Shown in pieces: positions 13,701-24,600 of a stretch of 64,000 nt of DNA. The translations under genes were made by a program, and so were the position numbers. This DNA is from Tubiluchus corallicola (Eukaryota > Priapulida > Priapulimorpha > Priapulimorphida > Tubiluchidae): the NCBI GenBank assembly GCA_030141605.1, contig JAQGDQ010000002.1, forward strand, positions 1 through 64,000, given 5' to 3'. The notes below the pieces were generated by a model. The model was not told the origin of the DNA and did no database searches. It saw only the letters and a program-made list of their open reading frames with translations. The stretch's first letter is position 1; the number at the start of each line of letters is the position of its first letter.

Positions 13701-16700
13701 ATCGTGTCATTCTCCTGTTTATCTTTGTTGTTTAGTAAAAATACTAATTCTAAGTAATAACACATTATTTTGTTTTGAAGGCATTTAAGTGGTGTTGCTG
13801 CTATAGATGGTCAACCACACCCGGGTAAGACTGTCGTGGAAGAAATATGGCCATTGCTTTCGCAAACTTGTGATAAGTTTCAAACTGACGTGCGCATTGT
13901 AGAAAGATGTTGCCGATGTATCAGGTACCTCTAAAGTTTCTGTACTAAGTACAGGAAACTTGCCTATTTATCAGTTTTTAACAATCCGACAAACACTATA
14001 GACAGAATGTTCAAGCCAGCAACCTATCTTCTAGACTTGAGTGGCCAACTAAAGATTTTCTTTGGTCATTTACAAGTAACATAAGAGTTCACAACAACAG
14101 ATTTTCAATAGAAGCTCTAAAACTTCTGTGCTAAGTTTGACTATCAGAGAAACACGAGCGACAGAATGTTCCAGCCAGCAACCTATATTCTAGACTTCAC
14201 TGGCCTACTAAAAATTTTTTTTGTTCATTTACAAATAACACATAACAGTACACAAACAACAGGTTTCCAATAGAAGCAAAATAAGTTTACTACATTATTG
14301 ACACTGATGTAACCATAAGTGCTTGAAAAATTAATAAATGCAGTAATGAAGGTTGTAGCAGCTTTTTGATCAGCCGTTTTTATCAAATTGATGCCAATTA
14401 AAGTTTCTAGCATGTAAAATGAATATGTATTATGAACAGACGTATTATAAAAAACTGCCATAACATTTTCTATAGAAGTTTTTGTTCATTTGCAGGTTTG
14501 CTATAAGGTGCATCGGTAAAAGCGCAGCTTCACTACTTGTTCCTCTAGTCACACAGGTATGAACAAGTTATTAATGTAATCATACTGGGTTACCAGTGAA
14601 ATTCCTTAATAGGAGGAGAAATTAAATACATTGATACCATTTGTCCTGCAAGTCTAATGATCTATATACAGTTTTTTCTGCTCAAGTGTGATTTATTATA
14701 AAAACATTCCAAGAAACTCTCTGCAAGGTCATAATTATTAAAGTTCAGCCAAGAAAATGTATTGTTTTATGTATAATTATAACTGCAGATTCCCTGAAAT
14801 TATCATTTGCTAACTACTTGTAAAAAGGAGCTGAGCTTGCCTACGTCTACTCTGTTGTAGGACCATGTTGCAACAAATATTAAATTTCTCACTTAACTTG
14901 TTACTGGACACTTTTAATACCCTTTTTTAATTCATGACTAATTTATTTATGCTGATTTTTTTAATTATTTTTCATTACGGGTAGTTATCGACTTATGGCC
15001 TATGAATCTTATGACTGTTCAAATTTACGCGCTGACCATAACTTCATTAAATAATTGTACAAAAGTAATAATAAATCGTATTTCTCTTTCTAAGCAAATT
15101 AGTTTTAAATTGCCATCTGCTGCTATAAATTCATCTGTGGGCGCCACCATACTTATTAGACAACGTCTTATGGGTAGGGACGCACCACTTGAACATACGG
15201 TTCTGACTTGCGTCCAAGTCATCTTTAATCCAACTACCCGGAATCGATTGTGGTCATAATTTGGCTGCTACCTGTATCATTTTTGGAGTGAAGTAAGATT
15301 ATACTACTGTGTTGAAAGTAAACATTTTTGTTGCAGTAAAATGCTTGGAGAAACATTTTTTTGCAAATTTATTCAATTTGCACTTTTTTAAGCCGTTTTC
15401 AAACTGGAGAGTTTTCTGTAGCGAGCTATCTGTCTAATAGTAAACTTGCCAATGCAAACTGCTATAACGATTTACTGTCGGCAAAAAATTGCACTTTTTG
15501 CAATAGTTGCTGTGAGTTGATATACTGTCTAGTGTGAATGTCTGTGTGAGTTTACTGTCAGCAGCTCTCGACACTTTTCATAGTGAATCTTAAGAAAATT
15601 CGTGACAGTTCCTAGCTGCTGTAACCGATATGAACTTGCCATGCTAGTTTCTGTCTAGACGGAAAGCTACTCCAAAATCTGTCAAGATTTGATCTCGAAA
15701 CAGTTTTGTTGTATAGAGTGAATCTCTTTGCATGTTTCTTAGTGAGTTTCTTGCAGGGTTCTGTCAAGAAAAACTCCAGTCTGAATGTGTAATTCATTCT
15801 ATATAGCAAACTGTATATTTTTCAGATGGTGCATCTTTACGAAGCACATCAGCATTCGTGCTTTCTGTATTTAGGCAGTATATTGGTTGATGAATTTGGT
15901 ATGGAGGAGGGTTGTGTACAAGGTTTACTAGACATGTTACAGGTATATGTTGAAGCTTGATTAAATTGTTGCATTATTATTAATTATTATTGTTATTATA
16001 GCTGACCTGCAGGCCGTACACTTAACTTTTTAATATTATCAGTAATTGATGGCGATAATTAGTACTACAGTTTCTTTTTCTACAAAATGGTAAAGAAATA
16101 TAGGTGTTGTAGAATGTGATGAGATTGTTCACTTGCCTTCCAAATGCTTTATATTTACAAAATTATTTTACAAATTTGCAAGTGTGCCACTAATTGGGTA
16201 TATTTTTTCTACGTAAAGCACTTTTTAGTATTAAAATATAGTTAAGTTTGTACCTCGGTCTGTACCTGCAAGTTTTGTGTTTTATTGTACTACTGCCATG
16301 CTGTAATAGTCACATAGTAATAGCTGTGAAATGTATTAAAAATTGTCTTCTAATTCTTTCACTTACAGATTTTCATTAGAGTGTATTATCTTTGTAGGCT
16401 TTTATGCCCCCAACATTCAAACTTTTAGAAGCCGCAGAGGGTTTTCGCAACCATCCCGATACTGTGGATGACCTGTTTCGACTCTGCACAAGGTAGTATT
16501 AATTTTAGTAGTGTAAAATGTTTTTATTGAATCTTGTTTTGTATTTTGTAGTACGAAAATAATGATTTGATTTTTGTATAAGTGCAAAGCCTGTGTTACA
16601 ACAGTCCGACTAGTAAGGATGATGTTATTTTTTATGTCGTTGTAATATTTTTTGTACTTAAGAAAAGAATGACTGTCCAGAAAAAACAAGAAATAAACAT

Positions 16701-19075
16701 AGCTTATTATGCAAATTATTGAGAATTTCTAAATACTGTAGATGTATAATGATGGCCATATTTTGCCTGATTGGTAAGAACCTATATAGTCTGTTGTTTT
16801 TTTATTCTTTGTTGTCATATTGCTTTTTTCATACTTGACTGTCTGTGATAGATTTGTCCAAAAAGCACCACTGGCTTTGATCAACGCTCCATTTTTCAAG
16901 CCATTGATGCACTGTGCACTTGCAGCATGCAGCCTTGATCACAGGGACGCCAATGCTTCCGTTATGAAGTTTTTACAAGATTTGCTCAATATAGGCTCTG
17001 TGGATGAGGTATGTAGTGGTCTGCTCTATTAAGACTGGAATGCCTTAATTTAACGGGTGTCATAGTTGGAACTAACCTAGATTTGTGAAACAATTTAGCT
17101 AAAAAAAGAAATGTAAAAATACAACAGTTTTTCTTGGTTTGAACTAGGATTTTTGGAATAAAAAGCACGTGTCTTAGCTGTTTTGTATTTTAGTGTCTTG
17201 TGTCCTAATAAGTCCTGGTCTTAGCCAGCCAGTCTAGTAGCTGCTGTATATTCATAGCCACAGTGGCTGGTTAGTTAACTTACAGACATGTGTGCATTTT
17301 AGCCAGCTGCAACATAATATGATTATTGTGACGTGTATGTAAAGATTTTTCTTAATTTTGCTCAAAGTAAGCCATTCTTTGAAGGAAAAATGAATTAAGA
17401 ATTTAATAATAGTGCTTATTGCATGACCTGCTTCGAGTAATCATTCGACAGTAGCTTTTGATTCTTTCAATGTTAACCTATTGTGTTTGTCCAATGTAAG
17501 TGTTGTTAGTTTGATGGCTTGAAATATCTGTATATTGTATCTGTAAACATTAACTGATGATGCTTTCTTTTTTGTGAATAGATATTTTGGACAATTTTTT
17601 ACAGCAACTTTGTCTGATCCACACAACAGTGTCAAACTAATAGAAATCTTAGAGAACTGACATCTTAGAGAACTTTTGTTAATGAATGAATATTGCTGTT
17701 GAGTACACAACAAATAACGAATGGGGGGGGGGGTAATTCCTTGGTGCTTATTTGCCGAAAAGGGTTTTGCGTATCCGTGTGCATATAATGTTTTGTTGTC
17801 ATCCTGTGCCTAGCTTCCTGTTTTGCTTGGTTTGCAGAAACCTGACCGAAACACCTGCATTGGCATCAAGAGGGGGAAACAAAAACAAAAACGTGTTAAG
17901 GAATCTGCAGCTATTGTAAGTTTCTGTGTGATTCTGAATTTGTATTAACTCCTTTTGTCAGAATCTCATCCGAGTATCTCAGTCTTGCAATTGCTCGAGT
18001 TTTCGCCTTCTAACCACACAGAACAAGAAATTGTACTGCACCTCTTGTTCGTCCTGTGTTTGTTTTTGTTATTGTTTCCCTTACTCTTACTAATTTTTGA
18101 TTGTTTGACTTCCGTTTCTAACTTTATGTTACACATATTTTGCTTTTTGTTTGTGCCCTTATTAAGTTTCGTTTTTCATAGGAAAAGCATCCCGATCATC
18201 AGTTGCGATGTCAATCAGCCAAAGCCATCATGCACGAATACGGACCACAATTAATACAGAATCTCCTTACAGCTGTCCTCTTTAACCTTCCAACATTCAT
18301 GATGCCAGACATTGCTGATGTGTTTTATGCCATCATGCTTATAGACCGTCCTGTAAGTACACATTGTGACAGAAAATGTTCAGACAAACGAAACAGATAA
18401 AAAAGCTTCATGTGGGGCTCTTAAATTTTTAAAAATTTTGAAACTAGCCGACAGTAGCTGTAGTTTGTACTCTATAGCAACTGTAGAACATTTATTTATT
18501 GTATTAATTCTGCTGGTGTATATAATTTCTACAAATGGTATAGGACATTTGCACAACAGCAAGGTTAAGAAATATGAAGAGGAGCTATATTTTCTTTTGA
18601 GCTGATACTAGGATAAATATGTTGAATGCTATGCTTAATCATATAAAGATATGATACCTGTCTTCATAAATTTCATTTCATTTATTTGCAGTCAGTTTGC
18701 CTCTTCCTGGAGTCAGCTCTAAAAACACTACCAGCTGAAGATGCTGCAGGTGTTGCTAGAGCAACACATAAACAAATGGTTGACTTTCATAAAGCTGTGA
18801 CAAGGTATTTATGAAGCACATTTATTTAATCTATTAATTCCGTAATTGCAGTGATGAACAATATTTTTTCGTAAGTATGATCACTATGAATTTTATTGCG
18901 TTAGTTACTAGAGATACCACGTGTGTGTTAACGTAAAGTTGTGTGTGTGATAATGAAACAGTAACTAGAAATTTTAAAATATATAGTTCATAAGCTTTTG
19001 ATTATTCTTTACAGTGCTGAGGAGGCTAACCAAGTTTCCGTTGCACTGCGGGATTTTTCACGCCTTTTCCGGTGA
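1761..19075 (+). CDS. TNPO3: Transportin-3 (importin-beta family), 5' end outside the window
   Basis: TNPO3 is the karyopherin that carries SR-rich splicing factors into the nucleus. I read 22 exons: 1761-1874, 4089-4162, 4911-5067, 6097-6246, 6411-6485, 6719-6892, 8271-8495, 9043-9150, 9718-9815, 10117-10256, 11707-11898, 12174-12265, 12412-12494, 13781-13924, 14496-14556, 15826-15942, 16398-16492, 16852-17008, 17838-17915, 18182-18352, 18692-18804, 19015-19075. All introns are GT-AG, all phases agree, and 892 codons lead to TGA at 19073. The protein follows human TNPO3 from about residue 72 ([16 protein letters not shown]) to the last residues ([10 protein letters not shown]). Strong blocks include [35 protein letters not shown] and [14 protein letters not shown]. 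The arginine-rich helix used for SR-cargo binding is kept across 13,900-14,520 ([17 protein letters not shown]). The Ran-binding N-terminal exon(s), about 70 residues, lie upstream of base 1. The only large difference from human is the exon at 17,838. Confidence 0.96.
1875..4088. other. TNPO3 intron, no gene seen
   Basis: This 2.2 kb AT-rich intron lies between the exons ending at 1874 and starting at 4089. Around 2,370-2,480 there is a short palindromic patch (AATCCCGAAAATTTGGGATC) followed by variants of GGATTA/GGGATTAG, which looks like the remains of a dispersed repeat. Nothing else is recognisable. Confidence 0.5.
4440..4632 (+). repeat. Degenerate tandem of a TCTTGGTTTTG motif in a TNPO3 intron
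   Basis: The motif (A/G)TCTTGGTTTTG recurs about four times at irregular spacing, in a context of GAATGT and TTTCTTAATG. The open frame across it (4379-4633, Phe/Cys/Gly-rich) follows from the repeat, not from a gene. It sits just upstream of the exon at 4911. Confidence 0.35.
5068..8270. other. TNPO3 introns between exons 3 and 7
   Basis: The introns are 5068-6096, 6247-6410, 6486-6718 and 6893-8270, with short exons between. They are AT-rich. The only structure seen is the short inverted-repeat element at about 7,286-7,442. Confidence 0.5.
7286..7442. mobile_element. Short MITE-like inverted-repeat element
   Basis: The left end begins GTGGACGGAGTTAGATGCAC. The right end, reverse-complemented, begins GTGGACGGAGCTAGATGCAC, and similarity continues with changes for about 35 bp. 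The 157-bp element also has a GC-rich inner palindromic part (CCAGCTGC ... GTAGCTGG). I could not find a convincing target duplication, so the superfamily is unassigned. Confidence 0.55.
8496..11706. other. TNPO3 introns between exons 7 and 11
   Basis: The introns are 8496-9042, 9151-9717, 9816-10116 and 10257-11706. No exon, RNA gene or clear repeat was found in them. The open frames at 9299-9590 and 11292-11566 resemble no protein family. Confidence 0.45.
12667..13134. mobile_element. hAT-like MITE in a TNPO3 intron
   Basis: The left end is CAGTGGCAGCTTGTG. The right end, reverse-complemented, is CAGTGGCGGCTCGTAG. The flanking 8-mers TTTGACAT (12659-12666) and TTTGTCAT (13135-13142) match at 7 of 8, which is good support for a hAT insertion. 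The CAGTGGCGGC terminus is also typical of hAT elements. The interior of about 470 bp has no transposase frame. Confidence 0.75.
13926..14278 (+). repeat. Diverged tandem duplication beside a TNPO3 exon
   Basis: Two copies of a roughly 165-185 bp unit follow one another, each with CTCTAAA(G/A)(T/C)TTCTGT(A/G)CTAAG, GACAGAATGTTC(A/C)AGCCAGC and a GTTCATTTAC segment. The first copy begins right after the donor at 13,925. A partial third match (ATAGAAGTTTTTGTTCATTTGCAG) runs into the acceptor of the exon at 14,496, so the duplicated unit may include splice-site sequence. Confidence 0.6.
14557..17837. other. TNPO3 introns between exons 15 and 19
   Basis: The introns are 14557-15825, 15943-16397, 16493-16851 and 17009-17837. 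They hold no other exons. A run of eleven G residues at 17,723-17,733 lies about 100 bp upstream of the extra exon at 17,838. Confidence 0.45.
17838..17915 (+). other. TNPO3: Extra 26-codon exon of TNPO3, possible cassette exon
   Basis: This 78-nt, phase-0 exon has a clean acceptor (TTTGCAG) and a consensus donor (GTAAGT). It encodes a lysine-rich segment with the core [11 protein letters not shown]. In human TNPO3 the flanking exons are adjacent in the protein: SVDE here should run directly into [10 protein letters not shown], matching human VANDHEEDFELRK. Skipping it keeps the frame. It is therefore either a lineage-specific insertion in a surface loop or an alternatively spliced exon. Sequence alone cannot say how often it is included. 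Confidence 0.6.
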
Positions 19076-20014
19076 AACAATCACGATACTTTTCACGATT
19101 TTACTGGTATTTCAGCGTATCAACAGAACAAGATTCTCTTGCTAATTTATTTATTTGCAAGCATCATGAAGTTATAATTATATGTTTTTGCTGTAAAGGC
19201 AGTTGCGTAAGGATTTGCTTTCGAAACCTGCAAAAGTTTTCGATACATTATGTGGTAACATAACTAATAAAACAAATTTAAAAAACATGCTTGAAGGTAC
19301 TGTGTTTTTGTAACTTGAGGTATAAATGATCACCTAGGAAAACCTTTATCGATATTCATTTATTTAAATTTAAAAAAGTTGACAGGATCAACGAAACATG
19401 TGGTGGTAAAAGTTAATGAATATTTTCAGACAACATCCCATGGTACATTGATGTTTTGTCGATAGTTTGGAGTAATTGTTGTCTGTTTGTCATCCTTGAC
19501 ATTTTAAAGACCATTCAGTACTATCACTTCAATTATGTGTTCCAGTGGTTCCAGTGGCAATATTTTGAGGAACAGATTGATTCATAGGCTGCTGATTTTT
19601 TTGCGTTTTTTGCATGTGTTGAACGAACATCAGCAATTCTAGTTGTAGGTTGTACAAAAACGTTAGTTATTTCTAACGTTTGCATTAATGTTAAAAATTT
19701 GACAAAAACTGGCTAAGAATAGGTAACAAATGATATACAGTAAGAATCAGAAGAGCCAAACATAGAGCTTAAATCCTTTGTGTGTTGTAGTAACTGTTTC
19801 TTATAACGTAAGCGTAATCTCTTATATATATAAATGATAGTCATAGTGGTAGAAATGGCGATATGTGTAGTTTAAAAATGTGCATCAGCAATAGACAACT
19901 CACTGTAAAGATAAAAATAAATTGAATGATCGATTCGATCGCTGTGACATACAAACTTTATTACTTAAATCCCAATGAACTGTTGAATATATTCTGTACA
20001 TTATTTTTCTTGTA

Positions 20015-20020
20015 AATAAA
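20015..20020 (+). terminator. Candidate TNPO3 polyadenylation signal
   Basis: A canonical AATAAA is followed within about 15-25 bases by T-rich sequence (CTCTTTTTACTG...TTTTGTT). The earlier AATAAA at 19266 is an alternative giving a much shorter 3' UTR. Confidence 0.4.
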
Positions 20021-20467
20021 GCTCTTTTTACTGCTCATTTTGTTACTGACATGAATATGAAATTTCACAGCAAGTTACAGCATTTTATGTTGATAATTAA
20101 AACAGAGTCAATTTCACAAGAAATTTTCAGAAGTGAAACAAGGATACGTAATATTATGTTTCTGTTACTTTTTCACTGCTTTACATTGCTTTGTCAGAGT
20201 TATTTTTGTGTGCCAAAATGTCGTGGTTAGCCTTGCTGTTTTAACTGAGTGCTAATTTGTAATTATTTAGGGTAGATAGTCAGACAGAATTATACGTGGC
20301 ATAACTTTGCTGTTGCTTAGGACATTGCATGTTATACAAAATAGCCACGTTTGGGCAAAATTTGCCATGGAGTATATTGCTTCCACTCTATATGTTGCCA
20401 TCTATGAATGCTATTACTGAACTAACAGAAACTAAAAACAGAAGTTCTAATAATTACTATAGCTAAC

Positions 20468-20515
20468 ATAATAATATTAATAATAATAATAATAATAATA
20501 GCAATAATAATAAAA
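20468..20515 (+). repeat. AAT trinucleotide microsatellite
   Basis: About 14 AAT units, interrupted once by GCAATAAT. Intergenic. Confidence 0.85.
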
Positions 20516-21152
20516 GTAGTATTAATAATCAGTTGTTTTTCAACAAACTATTACATTGTTAAAATGATTTTTTTATCTATGACTAAGCCAAATTAAAGCA
20601 GTATTCTTTAGTAGTAGTTCATTTCACAATATAAGGTAGCGTCCATTGATTCACACAAGGTTTATCATACACTTATGTTAGCTGTAAGAAAACAAAAGTC
20701 TTGGAAAAAGAGAAGGCAGCAAGCTAAAATTTTCTTTAAATGCTTTATCTGTATTCTGTATACGACTCGTGTGTTTGAACATACCACTCTGTGCACACTA
20801 TATAATTACCTTTTTCTATCACGAAGCCCTGTTTTCTTTCTCCCGCTAATTACTTTCTGCTTCTTGTATGCACTTTTATCAACTTTTGTCTCTATTATTT
20901 CAAAGTGTAATTCCATTTCGGGCTCACTTGATAACGCCCTCTTATACTAAAATGTTCAGTACTGTTTATAAAAACGATTTTAGGTTACCCTCTTTGATTG
21001 GTCATTAGTGTTTCTAAAGGTGATTTTCAGATCATTCTTTCATTTGTTTTACTTTTAAAGATTTCTTCTAAAAGTGATTTTCAGATCATTCCTGTTCCTA
21101 TATCAGCTTTTTTAAAAAGTATTTTTTTCTTACACACGTTCATTAAAAAACA

Positions 21153-21241
21153 TCCTTCGAGCCGGATTTGAACCAGCGACCTAAGGATAACTGACAAGAA
21201 ACCGCTACAGTCCTCCGCTCTACCAACTGAGCTATCGAAGG
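21153..21241 (-). tRNA. tRNA-Tyr (GTA) with a 16-nt intron
   Basis: The reverse strand reads CCTTCGA TA GCTCAGTTGGTAGAGC G GAGGA CTGTAG, then a 16-nt intron (21189-21204), then A TCCTT AGGTC GCTGG TTCAAAT CCGGC TCGAAGG A. The acceptor stem is a perfect seven-pair match, the anticodon GTA is at 21206-21208, and the intron sits at the canonical site after base 37. Removing it gives a 73-nt tRNA nearly identical to the vertebrate one. Pol III A box (21223-21234) and B box (21164-21174) are intact. A T6 terminator (AAAAAA on plus, 21145-21150) follows directly. It is a functional-looking gene. Confidence 0.97.
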
Positions 21242-21669
21242 AATTCTGGTCGTGAGAGTTTAACATTCTTCATGAAAGTGTACTGTAGATTTTTTCGGTG
21301 AATACAGAAGAAGCAAGTAATTTTATATAAAATAAAGTTATGGAATATTAGCCGAATATAAACTGTCAAAAACGTTTTTGAATTAACGTTATTTTTTTAA
21401 AAGAATGTAGCAAAAATTTTCAAACTGCTTATAAATTGCATAAAAGGTGGCAGCACAAACGAAATGTTTGCGACAGAGGGCAGCGCTGCTGTAATTGTGA
21501 AAATTAATTTTTGCAAAAAAATTTGTAGTTGATTTCTTACTTATATAAATTACTGTTTTGAAGTTTTTTGTTGCTTAATTTCCCCTACGTATTTTGTTTA
21601 GGTCAACTTTATAACATGCAGTATTTAGACGAAAATCAAAGTATGTAAAAAGTAAACTGTTTAGGCAAT

Positions 21670-24600
21670 ATGGCCGAACAACAAAGCCATGCACCTAATG
21701 TAATAACTGTTGAGAACTTGGGTGCATTGGTTGGCATTGATGAAGTACGCCCCGAAGCACCTGAAGAGCAAGGTCAGGATAGCGCGTTGGCTGCAGTTGA
21801 TGTGACACCTGACGTTTTACAACAAGCGTTTACTGAAGCAGCCAAAGCATCTGAAAGTTTTGAAGAGCAGCCAGAAACTGATAGCAACGCTATACCTTCA
21901 GAATTCATAACTGCAGATGGCCAAACAATGTCAATAATGACCGTTAATGGAGAACTAGCTGATGGTCAAACTGTGATGACGAGCGATGGTCTTATGCTTC
22001 ATATTGAAGGGTCTTCTCTAATGACGGAAGATGGTCAGATTGTAGCAACAGCAATTAACGGTTTCATAAACGGAGCACAGGAGATACAAGATGGTGAGGT
22101 AAACCAAAATGAAGAAATTGGTGGTGAAGAATCAACTGATAAGAATTTTGTTGAAGGTGTTGGAGTTGATGGTGAAACAGAGACAGAATTACCTGCAGAC
22201 AGTGCTGAAGATATTACCAATAAAAATGTTACTACTGAAAATTTATCATCAAATGACTTACCAACAGCAGAAAAAATGCTTGAAGATGATGATTCCACCA
22301 CAACTTATGCAACTTTAAGACCAAAACATATTGCTGAAATTGAAAAGGCGGAAGATCCCCAGGCTGCTGTAGGCTCTTCGAAAAATCCAATACAAATCAT
22401 TCAGCATGGGAATACATATACATCTACCCAAGTCTTAACTGCAGAGCAACTTCAGCAAATAGCTCAAGTTCTTCAACAGCAGCACTTGATTAAAGCGGCT
22501 TCTAAACAAGGTGGTAGAAGCGTTTTGTATAATTCCCAAACAAACACACGCATTGTTTACCGTGTTATTTATCCATCTGATTTACACAAGAAGCGAAATA
22601 ACTCAGACGAGGACATTACATCAGACAAAATTGTTACGCCAATGAAACGTGGCAGAGGTCGACCCAGAAAAATAAGGCCCGAGGATGAGCAGGACGTTCC
22701 AGGTTTAACAAGAGCTGAAAAGGAGCAAAAGAAGAAGCATTGCCCTATAACTAGATCTGGGAGGATTAGCCGGCCCCCAGCTCATATGCGTGAAAACTAC
22801 AAGCGCATTCATCCTGTTGACCTTGATGAAGATGCGTATGATGATTCTGATGGGGGTTATTCCGACTATAACATGAGTGATGAAGAACGAAAAAAGACAG
22901 AAGAAGAAGAATCCCGTTCAAGTCTTGGTGGAAGACCACGAAAGTGGAAATGCGAAACATGTTTCAAAAGTTATATTGGGAGAGGTAGTTTAGCTAGACA
23001 TTACAAGATGTTTCCTGATCATGGAACTTTGCCACCTGAAGAAAATGGTATTGTATTGTTTTTCTTAATTTTCTTAATGAAAACAGAAAACTTTGTCTGT
23101 AAGTGCAAGCAGCAACTTGACTCTGCTCATATAAAGGTGGGACTCCATGCTCATAGTGCATGATCGATCCATAATACGTGATGCGTATTGACTATTTCCA
23201 TGTGTCCGTGAACGCTATGCGTATTACAGCAAAACAGGACGAATTTTTGATGTCCTTTTAATATACGGAAAAATGTAAGCATTTTAACTCATATAAGAAT
23301 GCCAAAGCCTTTCTGACAAATATTAAGTTAAAGAGATAATTAACAGTGGGCGAGCACAGCTAGTGATAACATCACAAACAAACACAATTTTCAACAGCAC
23401 AAACATTCCGGGAGCAGGTTACGCGTGTTTGCGAAAGCGAAAATTGTACAGTGCTACTGTACGACGTTCAGTGTGATATACAAAAACTTGGCATATTTTA
23501 AGATAAAAAAGAAATGTTAAATTTACCGCTGTGCTCACGCAAGAGCTCTCGAGTGTGTGTATTATGTCACAAACAAACAACTCTGAAATGAGAGGTACAG
23601 CACCTGTTTTCGTGCAATACATCTCCGAACTGTATGTGCTAGTCCTCGTCTAACGAATGACAAAATGCATGTAACAGTGAAGAACTAGCCGCGGGAACAC
23701 GAAATCGCTTTTGTGTGGTAATAATTCTTTTGCATATGTCAGTTTTTAAAAAATAGTATGTTCCCTTTCAATATTTTAAATACTAGATTGTTTTAATATA
23801 CAGTTTAGGATTGCATTGTATCCGGTTTTCTTTTAACAAGGCTCACTACGTCTTTCTGCCTTTTTCGGTTTGCTGTTGTTATAACGTATGATGAATGTTA
23901 TAACTAAAAGTAATATTTTTGGAAGCCGTGTCTTTTTGTCAAAGTTTCAGTGCAACAGTGGTCAAGAGATAATCACAACAGTGGCATTAGTTTACCATTG
24001 TGTTATGAGATGGAAAAATTCAAAAGAAAGCACAGGTTTTGGGTGTGTAACATTACACAGGATAAAGAACAATACAGCATGAATCACCTCTTAGTGAACA
24101 AACTGCAGTTAGATGCAGAACAACTTAATTATATGCTTCTTCCACCTCTCAAAAAATTCAAATGGAAGAATTATTACTGTGTATGATGCTGAAGTAACCA
24201 GAACTCACCTTGCAAGGAAGCCAATCATCGAAAATGGCTACCTAAAACTTGTAAAAAATTGTAAAACTACCGAAAAATTGTTAAATCACTTGGACAACAC
24301 CTGTTTCCTAACTGCGTATTGTTGCATGATTCATATTTGCATAATAGTGATCATGTTCGAGTGAGGACGGATCATGCGTTACTGACTGCGCATTACGTAC
24401 ATGTGGAAATGCGTGTTGAAATATAAACTGATGTATATGCAGTGCGGGTCATGCATTGCATGTACATACCTTAAGGAGTCCTGCCTTTAGAGATATATTT
24501 ATTTTTGCTTGTAATTGGTTTGCACACTTATCCTCTTTTTGAAACTGGAATAACATTAACTGAAGTTATTTTCAAAGCAATAAGTGTTGCATAAAAGCAA

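Larger units (their letters stand above)
19076..21152. other. TNPO3 3' UTR and intergenic region
   Basis: The sequence is AT-rich with no gene seen. Candidate polyadenylation signals for TNPO3 are AATAAA at 19266-19271 (190 bp after the stop) and at 20015-20020. A trinucleotide AAT repeat lies at 20,468-20,515. Two near-identical short segments (AAAGTGATTTTCAGATCATTC) at about 21,020 and 21,070 form a small direct repeat just before the tRNA gene. Confidence 0.5.

Noticed and set aside
21081-21266. 61-residue minus-strand open frame
   Set aside because: It is the translation of the tRNA-Tyr gene and its flanks.
23048-23163. Continuation of the long frame past 23,047 as the C-terminus of the ZNF839-like protein
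   Set aside because: A good donor (GGTATT) lies at 23,048 and a phase-matched exon follows at 25,406. The extra residues run into the Harbinger element.
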